Shown here in pieces: positions 1 through 8,312 of a stretch of 64,000 bases of DNA (positions are counted from its first letter, which is position 1; every line of letters begins with the position of its first letter). The translations under genes were made by a program, and so were the position numbers. The notes beneath the pieces are model-generated. The model saw only the letters and a program-made list of their open reading frames with translations, was not told the origin of the DNA and did no database searches. The stretch comes from JAKJEP01 sp964580995 (lineage in GTDB: Bacteria > Planctomycetota > Phycisphaerae > Sedimentisphaerales > SM23-30): positions 29,472-93,471 of the forward strand of contig CAZOMV010000005.1 of assembly GCA_964580995.1 (NCBI GenBank), given 5' to 3'.

Positions 1-93
1 TTTTTGAAATTTCTTAGAATTTAGATATTGGGTTTTAGTGCTTATCCATTCTCTGTGTTCTCTGTGGTTTAAAATATTCTTTTTCTTCTCCAT
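1..93 (-). other. Open frame running off the left edge, over a TCTCTGTG repeat
   Basis: On the minus strand an ATG at 93 opens a frame that is still open at base 1 (31 codons). No Shine-Dalgarno is visible; the ATG lies 5 nt past the stop codon of the neighbouring pseudopilin gene. Plus-strand bases 50-66 hold two TCTCTGTG copies separated by one base, a low-complexity intergenic repeat seen in many bacterial genomes, and the translation (Asn-His-Arg-Glu-His-Arg-Glu) simply reads through it. It is more likely non-coding than the start of another pilin gene. Confidence 0.2.
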
Positions 94-98
94 CTGGC

Positions 99-1235
99 TT
101 AGAACCGCACAATCTTCTGCGTCACCTGCATCACCGGTTGCTGCTCGGCGAAATAAGGAAAATCCTCGATTGCCGGGGGAAATACCCAAAACTGCTGCAA
201 ATTTACCTCTAACGGAGTTCTCAATCGCAGCCACTCATCCCCATTATTATCCACCGTAATCTCCAGCACTTCATAAAGATACCCATTCACTGCATCTACA
301 ATATACGAACCTGGCCGAACAATGGCGGATATCTCAGAATGAATCCAAAACCGATCATCATCCTTAAGGGCATTATTCGTTGCCGTATATCTCGTAACAG
401 TCAAATCAATCAGCCAGGGCACCGGGAATCTTCGATCCGTGGTGGAATCGGTATTGGATAGCGCCTCCGGCTTAAGCACCGCGGGATTGCTGCCGGTATA
501 TTGCTGGAGGGCATATCTGAGAGATTTATTGGGGCAGCGAAGGGTAAAAATATAAAAGGTATATTCATTCGAGGTAGTAAAATGCCTTTGATAGAGAGCT
601 TTCCAGCAATAATTTCTCGTCATCGCCACATCAAACAATGCCGGATGCAGATAGTCAACTCGATCCGTTGCGTCCATCGGATTATAAGTCGAAGTTGACT
701 GATTGATTATTTCAATCACCCTCGGATCGGACTCATCCACGGCAGGACACATGATAGGACCGATGTCACCAATAAATTTAATGGAGGTATTTTCATATTT
801 ATTCGGAAGATAATTATAAGGATTGGTCTTTGTGCGGGACCAAAAAATCCATTCGGGATCTTTGGTCGGATTCGCAATAATATGATATTCATAATTTTCC
901 GGGTCATCAATAGTAACTTCAACGCTATCAGCAAACACATTGGGTGTAACCAGCGGATGTACGGATGTGTCTCCCCTGTCTAATGTTTGATCTAAATTAC
1001 CTGATATCAGCGTGAGTCGCTTCTCCGCCGCCTTGATTTCCAGTTCGGTCATAATCTCGGCGTTGTGGGAGTTAATGGCGTTGAGGGTGGCCTCCGCGGT
1101 CTCCTTGGAGGCCATCAGGCCGACGGGGAACTGGGCCGCCACGAAGATCAGCCCCATCGAGAGGATCATCACGGCGAAGAGCACCTCGATCAGCGAAAAC
1201 CCGGTTTGTCGTTTCTCAATCTTTTTCATATTCAT
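99..1235 (-). CDS. Type IV pilin-like / minor pseudopilin (GspI/J-like)
   Basis: 378 aa. The N-terminus carries a class III prepilin signal: Lys/Arg-rich leader, Gly just before FSLIEVL, conserved Glu at +5, then a hydrophobic helix of about 20 residues. A prepilin peptidase would cleave after that Gly and the helix would pack into a pilus or pseudopilus core. The roughly 340-residue C-terminal part is Tyr/Asn-rich and not recognised; the length suits a large minor pseudopilin. Last gene in the window of an eight-gene minus-strand pilus operon. Two in-frame ATGs (1235 and 1229) are both possible starts; GAGAAG lies just upstream. Family call is firm, exact subtype is not. Confidence 0.85.
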   Translation of the reverse strand: MNMKKIEKRQTGFSLIEVLFAVMILSMGLIFVAAQFPVGLMASKETAEATLNAINSHNAEIMTELEIKAAEKRLTLISGNLDQTLDRGDTSVHPLVTPNVFADSVEVTIDDPENYEYHIIANPTKDPEWIFWSRTKTNPYNYLPNKYENTSIKFIGDIGPIMCPAVDESDPRVIEIINQSTSTYNPMDATDRVDYLHPALFDVAMTRNYCWKALYQRHFTTSNEYTFYIFTLRCPNKSLRYALQQYTGSNPAVLKPEALSNTDSTTDRRFPVPWLIDLTVTRYTATNNALKDDDRFWIHSEISAIVRPGSYIVDAVNGYLYEVLEITVDNNGDEWLRLRTPLEVNLQQFWVFPPAIEDFPYFAEQQPVMQVTQKIVRF

Positions 1236-1255
1236 CTTCTCATATCCGGCCTTTG

Positions 1256-1321
1256 GCAGCGACCATCGGGAGCGCCGCTAGCGGCGAGCGCCCGCGGCGT
1301 TCCCGCCGCAGGCTGTGCCTG
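1256..1321. repeat. REP-like cluster: 18-bp repeat copy A plus GC palindromes
   Basis: Between two pseudopilin genes. GCAGCGACCATCGGGAGC (1256-1273) recurs exactly at 2280-2297. It is followed by a perfect 14-bp palindrome (1273-1286, CGCCGCTAGCGGCG), a GCGGCG/CGCCGC stem with a TTCC loop (1294-1309) and a CAGGC/GCCTG stem (1309-1321). The stems could shape decay or translation of the polycistronic pilin mRNA. Confidence 0.65.
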
Positions 1322-2173
1322 CTAATCTCGTATAATCGTACCGGTGTACATATTAATCAGAACCGGCTTCACATCCACCGTGCCGATATAATCCGTCCAG
1401 CGGGTGTCGGCACTCACCTCCTGCAACATCTTATTCACCTCAAAAATATAAAGGCCTTTGGCGCTGGGTTCGTACACACACCATGGAACGGAATCTGTAA
1501 TATTTATCCAATTAGCATAATTATTATCATAATACAACAATGGCGGAGGAAGATCACCCGGCGATGAAACCAGGTTCACATTATATTCATTATTAAATAC
1601 CTGGTCATCCGCATCCCACCAGGTTACATACAAATTTTTTACCACCAACTGACCGGTAGGGGAAAAAATAATGGAGAAAGTTGTCGAACCCAAAAGACCA
1701 TATTGATCCGTATCATTATCACTCAAGTTGTAATTATTAGTGTTAATCTGTGTCTGATTGCTCGGATTCTGGGTAATCATTGAATAATCAATCACCCCGA
1801 TTCCTTCCGGCAGAGCAACGGGTTTGGCATTGGGCGCGGCGCGATACTCTGTTCCAGTGATATTTTCAATCAAGACTAGGTATTGCCTGCCTTTGGCCCA
1901 GCCGTTTTTGTCAAACTGGAAGCGGATGCCGGCGTATTTCTGGGTCTGGGCGGCGTGCACCTGGGCCTCGACCAGGGCGGAGCGGATCAGGTTCTGGGCG
2001 GCGCCTTCCTTGTTCGAGCTGATCATCTTCGTAAAGCCGGGCAGCACCAGCAGGGCCATCACCGCGATAATGGCCATCACCGTCAGCAGCTCGACCATGG
2101 TAAAGCCGGCCAGCCGGGTTGGTCGGGTTGGCTGGGCAGGTCGGGTTCGGGTTGTTTGTTGGGTTTTGTTCAT
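1322..2173 (-). CDS. Prepilin-type pseudopilin (GspH-like)
   Basis: 283 aa. After a Thr/Pro/Arg-rich leader of about 20 residues comes Gly followed by FTMVELLTVMAI, a prepilin peptidase site with Glu+5 and a hydrophobic stalk helix. The next segment (ANQ..LIRSALVEAQVHAA type) resembles the helix region of GspH/FimT minor pseudopilins. The C-terminal part is a probable beta-rich globular domain with no recognised signature. It sits between two copies of an 18-bp intergenic repeat. Start ATG at 2173 has GGTGAAGAA just upstream. Predicted inner-membrane protein incorporated into a secretion pseudopilus or pilus tip. Confidence 0.85.
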   Translation of the reverse strand: MNKTQQTTRTRPAQPTRPTRLAGFTMVELLTVMAIIAVMALLVLPGFTKMISSNKEGAAQNLIRSALVEAQVHAAQTQKYAGIRFQFDKNGWAKGRQYLVLIENITGTEYRAAPNAKPVALPEGIGVIDYSMITQNPSNQTQINTNNYNLSDNDTDQYGLLGSTTFSIIFSPTGQLVVKNLYVTWWDADDQVFNNEYNVNLVSSPGDLPPPLLYYDNNYANWINITDSVPWCVYEPSAKGLYIFEVNKMLQEVSADTRWTDYIGTVDVKPVLINMYTGTIIRD

Positions 2174-2204
2174 TTCTTCACCATCGTTTCCATCTCTACT
2201 AGAT

Positions 2205-2357
2205 TATACGGCGGCAGGCCGCCATCGCCCAGTCCGGCGGACGGTGGGGCAAGCCCCACCGTACTTAACTCGCCTTGTTGCAGCGACCATCGGGAGCATC
2301 ATATTCCATTCGCGCCCGCGTCGTTAAAGGGGCCTCTCGGCCCTGCAGGCAGCGCCT
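2205..2357. repeat. REP-like cluster: copy B of the 18-bp repeat plus palindromes
   Basis: Contains a perfect 10-bp-arm hairpin ACGGTGGGGC/GCCCCACCGT (2241-2262), the second exact copy of GCAGCGACCATCGGGAGC (2280-2297) and a GCAGGC/GCCTGC stem near 2345-2356. Together with the cluster at 1256-1321 it brackets the GspH-like gene. No coding potential is evident. Confidence 0.6.
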
Positions 2358-2359
2358 GC

Positions 2360-3016
2360 CTACATTTCGCTGGAGAGGATATCGTCGGCATTGAAGAATA
2401 TCCCATCCCGACCGGCGGACCGCAGCAGCGGGAAATTGCCCACTCCCTGCGTCTGGTAGCTAAGCGGATGGCCCCAGGCATCATTCACTTCGATCAGGGC
2501 CTTCATTTGCCCATTAAATAAAACCGCATCGTTATCGGCATTGGCGGTAACATCTGAGGGTATCTGGTTGAGGATCTTGCGGCAATCCGGTACATCGTCC
2601 AATTCGAAATATAGCAATTCAATATTCGCCTGCGCCATCCACATCTCATCGGTGCCGGCATCATCATCCCAGATACTGCCGCCTAAATGAATGCCGACTT
2701 GTATATCTCCGAGGTTTACATCTAACTTCTCTTTCCACCAATTTCGCCAATCCGCTACGTTAACGGCACCCGAATAATCGATCGGATACGGTTCAGCCGG
2801 AAACTCAAAATTCCGCCTGCCCTGGCTGTTAAAATTTTGATATTCCTTCATGGCAGTGACCAGCAACTGGATCGTGTTTTGGGTGTTCTGTTTTTTGGCG
2901 TTGTCAATGACATGCCCGGCCACCTTGACCATCGCCCCGATCAGGATCGCCATCACCGCCATGACCACCAGCAGTTCCACCAGGGTAAACGCCTGCCGGA
3001 TATGTTTTCGCTTCAT
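2360..3016 (-). CDS. Prepilin-type pseudopilin (GspG-like)
   Basis: 218 aa from the ATG at 3016, which follows GGAAGGAGCAAAGT, a strong ribosome site; a longer frame to 3094 would add 26 residues overlapping the upstream gene and is unlikely. The leader MKRKHIRQA precedes FTLVELLVVMAVMAIL: prepilin peptidase motif with Ala rather than the usual Gly at -1, and Glu at +5. The C-terminal section contains the phrase AGRDGIFFNADDI, similar to the calcium-loop end of major pseudopilins (SxGxDGxxGTxDDI). Likely a pilin-like subunit of the same machine as its neighbours. Confidence 0.88.
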   Translation of the reverse strand: MKRKHIRQAFTLVELLVVMAVMAILIGAMVKVAGHVIDNAKKQNTQNTIQLLVTAMKEYQNFNSQGRRNFEFPAEPYPIDYSGAVNVADWRNWWKEKLDVNLGDIQVGIHLGGSIWDDDAGTDEMWMAQANIELLYFELDDVPDCRKILNQIPSDVTANADNDAVLFNGQMKALIEVNDAWGHPLSYQTQGVGNFPLLRSAGRDGIFFNADDILSSEM

Positions 3017-3041
3017 ACTTTGCTCCTTCCCCAAAACCGTC

Positions 3042-3902
3042 CTACTCCCTGCGGTTAAAATTGGTAATATCATCTTCCGTGCCAAACACACCATCCAGCC
3101 CCGCCGAAATCAAAACAAAGGAATCCACATTATACGGCCGGGCGGCACCACTTTGCCACTTATTGATTAAATAATTTTGATGAGATGGAGCTAAATTGGT
3201 TATTCCGGTTTTGGTATCCCACAGAAAATAATTGAAGTTATTATAGGTTGTATCCGTATAATTTTGCAGCATATTGAAGGGATTCATAATATAACCATTA
3301 TCGGCGTAATTATAAATAGCATGAATAAGCGAGCCTCTGGTATTCGCCTTAAAATACAAAATGGGCCTGGGTACTCGCGTATTCAATCCATCTAATATCA
3401 CCGGATTGGGATTATTCCAGGCGTTTAAGTCATCACCACTAACTCCTTCCATGGCGGGTAAAACATCATCCAGCATACTTCCTACTTTGAGATTTTCAAC
3501 ATTGACAAACGGCCCCTTCCGATTGATAATATTCCCACCCACATCACAAGGCTCCCCTGCCGTTGTAACCCTATAATAAGACTGCGGATTATAGCCCAAA
3601 TAATCCAAACCAAACATAGCTTCCGCCAGCCGATGGGCACCCACATCCACCAGCGAAGCACTCGGTGTTTCACTATTCGGAACCAGAGCCGATTCCGGGG
3701 AAGAATCCGGATATTTATCCTGATCGTTGCGAAATTCATTGACCCCGATGGAAATCGCACTGATGGCTGCTTTCAAGGCCGCCACTTTCGCTTGCCTGCG
3801 AACCACATTCAGGGCAGGAACCAATACCCCTACCAGCAACGCGATGACCGATATAACCACCAGCAGTTCCACCAGCGTAAAAGCCTTGTATCTATATTTC
3901 AT
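3042..3902 (-). CDS. Prepilin-type pseudopilin (GspG-like)
   Basis: 286 aa. MKYRYKA precedes FTLVELLVVISVIALL, a prepilin cleavage site with Ala at -1 and Glu at +5. Near the C-terminus LISAGLDGVFGTEDDITNF matches the calcium-binding loop typical of GspG-type major pseudopilins (GxDGxFGTxDDI), so this is the best major-pseudopilin candidate here. Ribosome site GAAGGAG lies 7 nt before the ATG. It follows the platform-protein gene in the operon after a gap of about 120 bp. Confidence 0.9.
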   Translation of the reverse strand: MKYRYKAFTLVELLVVISVIALLVGVLVPALNVVRRQAKVAALKAAISAISIGVNEFRNDQDKYPDSSPESALVPNSETPSASLVDVGAHRLAEAMFGLDYLGYNPQSYYRVTTAGEPCDVGGNIINRKGPFVNVENLKVGSMLDDVLPAMEGVSGDDLNAWNNPNPVILDGLNTRVPRPILYFKANTRGSLIHAIYNYADNGYIMNPFNMLQNYTDTTYNNFNYFLWDTKTGITNLAPSHQNYLINKWQSGAARPYNVDSFVLISAGLDGVFGTEDDITNFNRRE

Positions 3903-4023
3903 AACGATTCTCCTTCAATCAATTTATTATTCAGGAAGGTTGCTGTGCGTTCCATTCCCGCATAAATATTATACCGTAATCCGGTAAATTTAATTTTCTC
4001 ATCCTTTTTAAAAAGACTCTTTC

Positions 4024-5280
4024 TTATTTTGGACCTGATACACCCTGTATCAAGGATACCATCGGTAAAAACAGCGAAACGACAATGGAACCGCAGATCA
4101 CACCGAGAAAGATAACCATGACCGGCTCCATCAGGGAGATGAGCGAGCCGACCAGGACATCCACCTCATCGTCATAGTTGTCGGCGACCTTGGTGAGCAT
4201 CTTATCCAGTTCACCCGTTTCTTCGCCCACGTCGATCATGTTGGTAACCAGACTGTCGCAGACCCGGGTTTTGCGCAGCGGGTCGGCAAACGTTTCCCCC
4301 TTGCGGATGCTGTCGTGCACCCCGGCAATGGCCCGGCGGTAAATTTCGTTGCCGGTTGTCTCTTTGGTAATGTTCAGGGCATCCAGAATCGGCACGCCGG
4401 CGGAGATCAGGGTTCCCAGCGTCCGGGTAAACCGGGCGATGGAGGTTTTGGCCAGAATCTGGCCCAACACAGGTATTTTTAAAGAGATCGTATCCAGCAC
4501 AAACCGCCCCGTCTCGCTCATTCGGATCAAACGGAACAAAATGACCAGGACCACCGGGACTCCCAATAGCACCGCCCAGCCATATTGTTCACTGATCCAC
4601 ATCGATATGGCCAGTAAAATCTCCGTCGGGGCCGGGAGTTGAGTGTCGAAGTCGGCGAAAATTTTACGGAACTTGGGGATGACGAAGTACATAATCCCCA
4701 TCACGATCGCGAAGGCAATAAAGAGTACGCAGACCGGATAGATCATGGCGCCGATCACTTTTCGTTTAAGCTTCTGGGCCTTTTCCATGAAATCCGCCAA
4801 CCGGTTGAGGATCAGGTCCAGAACACCGCCAGCCTCCCCGGCTGCCACCATGTTCGTGTAGAGATTGTCAAAAGCCCTGGGAAATTTGGCCATCGCCTCG
4901 GAAAGTGTGGAACCGCCTTCGACCCCATCCGCCACCGCCCCGCAAACCGACTTCAAGGTGCCGGGTTTCTGCTGCTGCTCCAGAATCCGCAGAGAACGCA
5001 GAATCGGCAGGCCCGCATCCTGCAGGGTGCTGAGCTGGCGGGTGAACTGGGTGAGTTGTTTGAGCTTAACCTTGCCGCGTGTGCCACGTTTTGCTTTAGG
5101 AGCGGCCGTCTTCTTGGCCGCCTCCTTACCGGTCCGGCGTGCGCCTTTTTCACGAATCCGGGTCGGGAAATATCCCATATTGCGGATCTTGCTGATCGCC
5201 TCTTCCGTGCTCAGGGCCTCCACTTCGTCCTTGACTTCCTGTCCCTGGGCATTCATCGCTTCATATTGAAAAGTCGGCAT
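4024..5280 (-). CDS. Type II secretion / type IV pilus inner-membrane platform protein
   Basis: 418 aa, normal for GspF/PilC. Two homologous T2SSF domains are visible: one from about residue 85 (QLTQFTRQLSTLQDAGLPIL) and one from about 285 (RFTRTLGTLISAGVPILDAL), each followed by transmembrane segments, with a hydrophobic C-terminus (VMVIFLGVICGSIVVSLFLP). The first 80 residues include a basic Lys/Arg/Ala-rich linker. It anchors the assembly ATPase at the inner membrane and moves pilin subunits. The ATPase gene ends 8 bp upstream, so the two are co-transcribed. Confidence 0.95.
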   Translation of the reverse strand: MPTFQYEAMNAQGQEVKDEVEALSTEEAISKIRNMGYFPTRIREKGARRTGKEAAKKTAAPKAKRGTRGKVKLKQLTQFTRQLSTLQDAGLPILRSLRILEQQQKPGTLKSVCGAVADGVEGGSTLSEAMAKFPRAFDNLYTNMVAAGEAGGVLDLILNRLADFMEKAQKLKRKVIGAMIYPVCVLFIAFAIVMGIMYFVIPKFRKIFADFDTQLPAPTEILLAISMWISEQYGWAVLLGVPVVLVILFRLIRMSETGRFVLDTISLKIPVLGQILAKTSIARFTRTLGTLISAGVPILDALNITKETTGNEIYRRAIAGVHDSIRKGETFADPLRKTRVCDSLVTNMIDVGEETGELDKMLTKVADNYDDEVDVLVGSLISLMEPVMVIFLGVICGSIVVSLFLPMVSLIQGVSGPK

Positions 5281-5288
5281 ACAACACC

Positions 5289-7037
5289 TTACCCTTCTTC
5301 CACTATCGTTTCTTTTACCACCTCGTCGATGGTAGTCTGTCCGTCAAAAATAGCCAGAACGCCCGAATCCCGCAGGGAACGCATCCCTTTCCGCAGGGCT
5401 TTCTCCCGCAGAATATTCGTCGATTCGTGGTTCATAATGCTTTCCCGCATCTCATCATCCAGCCCCATAATTTCGAAAATCGCCATTCGTCCGCGATAGC
5501 CGGTGTTATTGCAATAATCACAGCCTTTGCCATAGAAGAACTGCTTGCCGGCGATTTTTGCCGGGGTCAATTCCAGTTCCATGAGCATTTCTTCGGTAGG
5601 CTGGAATTCGGCTTTGCAGTTTTCGCATATTTTTCGCACCAGCCGCTGGCCGACAATCCCCTCGAGGGTAGCCGTAACTAAAAACGGTTCCATCCCTAAA
5701 TCAACCAGACGGGCAATCGAAGAGGGAGCATCGTTGGTATGCAGCGTGGTAAATACCAGATGGCCGGTCAGGGAGGCCTCGACTGCGATTTTAGCCGTTT
5801 CCAGGTCACGAACCTCACCCACCAGCACGATATCGGGGTCCTGACGCAGAATACTGCGCAAACACCGGGCAAAAGTCAGCCCGACTTCTGTACGAATCTG
5901 GCATTGGATAATCCCATCAATATCGTATTCGACCGGATCTTCGGTGGTAATCAATTTGCTTTCGATGGAATTCAATTCCGTTAGTGCCGAATACAAAGTG
6001 GTGGTTTTGCCCGAACCGGTAGGGCCGGTTACAATCACAATCCCATTGGGCCGATGAATGAGCTTGCGGAACGTTTCCTGTTCATCACTGCGCATGCCTA
6101 ACCGATCGATATCAAGCTGAACCTGGGTCCGGTCCAGTACGCGAAGCACGACGCTTTCCCCAAAAATAGTTGGCAGCACCGAGACACGCAAATCCACCGG
6201 GTGGTTCTGCACGACCAGGGGGATACGGCCATCCTGCGGCAGACGGCGCTCGGCAATATCCAGGTTGGCCATAACCTTGATACGGGAACTGATGGCCACG
6301 GCAATATGATGCGGAGGTGGAACCATTTCATACAGCACACCGTCCACGCGATACCGCATTTTGAATTCCTTCTCAAAGGGTTCAAAATGGATGTCCGAGG
6401 CTTTGTCACGAATGGCCTGCAGCAAAACCAGGTTCAACAATTTTTTTACCGGGTTGGAATCGGCCAGATTCCGCAATTCACTTAAGTCAATACTTTCTCC
6501 CCGGCCGGCGAATTCCGCCAGATATTCATCGTCGGTCAATTCGCCGATCAACTCATTAATACTTTCGCTCTGGCCGCTGTAATAGCGGGCCAGCCCTTTT
6601 TCCAGGCTGTCCGTATCCGTAATCATTGCCTCAATGTTAAAGCCCAGCAAAGTCCGCAGGTCATCCGTAGCCCGGAAATTATCCGCCGAAGCAATGGCAA
6701 TGGTCAACTTTTTCGTCTGGGGATCAAACTCCACCGGCAGAATCTTGTAAGTCATGGCGATTTGAGCCGTGATCTGGCTGATTACGGCATCAGGGATATC
6801 GATGCCGCTGATATTGATATACGGCATGCCCAACTGGAAAGCCTGAGCCAGATTCAAATCTTTTTCGGTAATAAATCCCAGATTGATTAAAACCTGCCCA
6901 AGCGGAACAGCGGTCTTGGATTCCTTCTGCAAGGCCAGGGCCTGCTGGACCTTATCGCGGGTCAGCTTGCCCATTTTGATCAGAACCCTGCCTAGGGGTC
7001 TGCCTTTCAGTTGTGATATGGGAGGTATTTCGCTCAT
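5289..7037 (-). CDS. GspE/PilB-type assembly ATPase (first of two)
   Basis: 582 aa. Order: N-terminal T2SSE_N-type repeats (about 1-150), then the ATPase core with Walker A GPTGSGKTTT (Lys344), an Asp box DPDIVLVGEVRD, His box TLHTNDAPS, and a tetracysteine zinc element CxxC...CxYC (CENC and CDYC) found in extension ATPases but not in PilT. It hydrolyses ATP in the cytoplasm to drive pilin polymerisation. Adjacent to the platform gene, so it is probably the partner ATPase of this machine. A second PilB-like ATPase begins the operon at 10022. Confidence 0.95.
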   Translation of the reverse strand: MSEIPPISQLKGRPLGRVLIKMGKLTRDKVQQALALQKESKTAVPLGQVLINLGFITEKDLNLAQAFQLGMPYINISGIDIPDAVISQITAQIAMTYKILPVEFDPQTKKLTIAIASADNFRATDDLRTLLGFNIEAMITDTDSLEKGLARYYSGQSESINELIGELTDDEYLAEFAGRGESIDLSELRNLADSNPVKKLLNLVLLQAIRDKASDIHFEPFEKEFKMRYRVDGVLYEMVPPPHHIAVAISSRIKVMANLDIAERRLPQDGRIPLVVQNHPVDLRVSVLPTIFGESVVLRVLDRTQVQLDIDRLGMRSDEQETFRKLIHRPNGIVIVTGPTGSGKTTTLYSALTELNSIESKLITTEDPVEYDIDGIIQCQIRTEVGLTFARCLRSILRQDPDIVLVGEVRDLETAKIAVEASLTGHLVFTTLHTNDAPSSIARLVDLGMEPFLVTATLEGIVGQRLVRKICENCKAEFQPTEEMLMELELTPAKIAGKQFFYGKGCDYCNNTGYRGRMAIFEIMGLDDEMRESIMNHESTNILREKALRKGMRSLRDSGVLAIFDGQTTIDEVVKETIVEEG

Positions 7038-7111
7038 AATTTTCTCACTACCAATTTCTGCTACTGGATTATACCCGTGTTCATCTCAATCGCCCAGTCG
7101 GCAAGAAGGTT

Positions 7112-8254
7112 CTATTCTTTCTTCAAAACCGCTTCTGGAGCCTCTTTGTCAGGTGCTCGTTTGCCCATGGACAAAGAGGCACTCTTCTCCTGATTCAATT
7201 TTTCCGTCATGTCATTGGGTCTTCTTGATTTATCAATCATCTCCTCTTCATCGATCAACCCGCCTTTATAGAGAGACCATAAATGGTCGTCCATCAACTG
7301 CATACTGTGTTTTCTGCCCGTCTGGATCGCCGAATCGATACGATAGGTTTTGTTTTCACGAATGAGATTGGAGATGGCGGGAGTAACAAACATAAACTCG
7401 AACCCGGCGACACGCCCCTTTCCGGTGGCTTTACGGCAAAGCGTCTGACTCAAAACGGCAATCAGATTGGTGGATAACTGGACGCGAATCTGTTCCTGCT
7501 GATTCACCGGGAAGGCATCAATAATACGGGTGATCGTTCCCTGGCACCCGGTGGTATGCAACGTACTGAAAACCAAGTGACCGGTTTCCGCCGCCCGCAC
7601 GGCCGCTTCGATGGTTTCCAGGTCACGCAATTCACCCACCAGAATCACATCCGGATCCTGCCGCAAAACACGTCGGAGGGCTTCGGCGAAACTGGGAACA
7701 TCAATCCCCACCTCACGCTGATTGATAATGGATTTCTTATGACTATGGTAATATTCAATGGGGTCTTCCACAGTAACAATGTGCCGGTCCAGCCGCTCAT
7801 TGATAAAATTAATCATACTGGCCAGAGTCGTTGTCTTACCCGAACCGGTAGGTCCGGTAACCAGGAATAATCCCTGGGGGCGACGGCATAGTGCTTCGAC
7901 AATTTTGGGTAGTCCGATTTTCTCAAAGGTAAGCAGTTCGTTGGGAATCAGACGCAAAACCAGACTTAAATCGCCTCTTTGGCGAAAAACAGATACACGA
8001 AACCGGCCGGCATCCCCGTAGGCAAAACCAAAATCGGTCGTTCCTTCTTCCTGTAACTCCTGCTGGTTCCGATCCGGTGTGATACTTTTCATCAGCGACT
8101 GGGTATCATTGCTGTCAAGGACTTTGGTCTCCAGACTTCGTAAACTGCCATGCAACCGCAAAACCGGCGGTCTTCCGGTTACCAGATGAATATCGGATGC
8201 CCCTTGTTTGATACAAGTTTCCAAAACCCTGTCAATATGTATCGATCCAGCCAT
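7112..8254 (-). CDS. pilT: PilT-type twitching/retraction ATPase
   Basis: 380 aa, the PilT length. N-terminal PAS-like domain with GASDIHL, then Walker A GPTGSGKTTT (Lys140), Asp box DPDVILVGELRD, the hallmark AIRNLIRE-like stretch (AISNLIREN) and His box STLHT. The zinc tetracysteine of extension ATPases is absent. The Lys/Glu-rich C-terminal tail (about residues 345-380) goes beyond the usual PilT end. Its presence argues that the operon builds a retractable type IV pilus and not only a type II secretion pseudopilus. Confidence 0.93.
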   Translation of the reverse strand: MAGSIHIDRVLETCIKQGASDIHLVTGRPPVLRLHGSLRSLETKVLDSNDTQSLMKSITPDRNQQELQEEGTTDFGFAYGDAGRFRVSVFRQRGDLSLVLRLIPNELLTFEKIGLPKIVEALCRRPQGLFLVTGPTGSGKTTTLASMINFINERLDRHIVTVEDPIEYYHSHKKSIINQREVGIDVPSFAEALRRVLRQDPDVILVGELRDLETIEAAVRAAETGHLVFSTLHTTGCQGTITRIIDAFPVNQQEQIRVQLSTNLIAVLSQTLCRKATGKGRVAGFEFMFVTPAISNLIRENKTYRIDSAIQTGRKHSMQLMDDHLWSLYKGGLIDEEEMIDKSRRPNDMTEKLNQEKSASLSMGKRAPDKEAPEAVLKKE

Positions 8255-8312
8255 ATACTATACCTACAAAAAAACCTAATACCTTATATAGAATAGACAT
8301 AAGTTATAAAAC

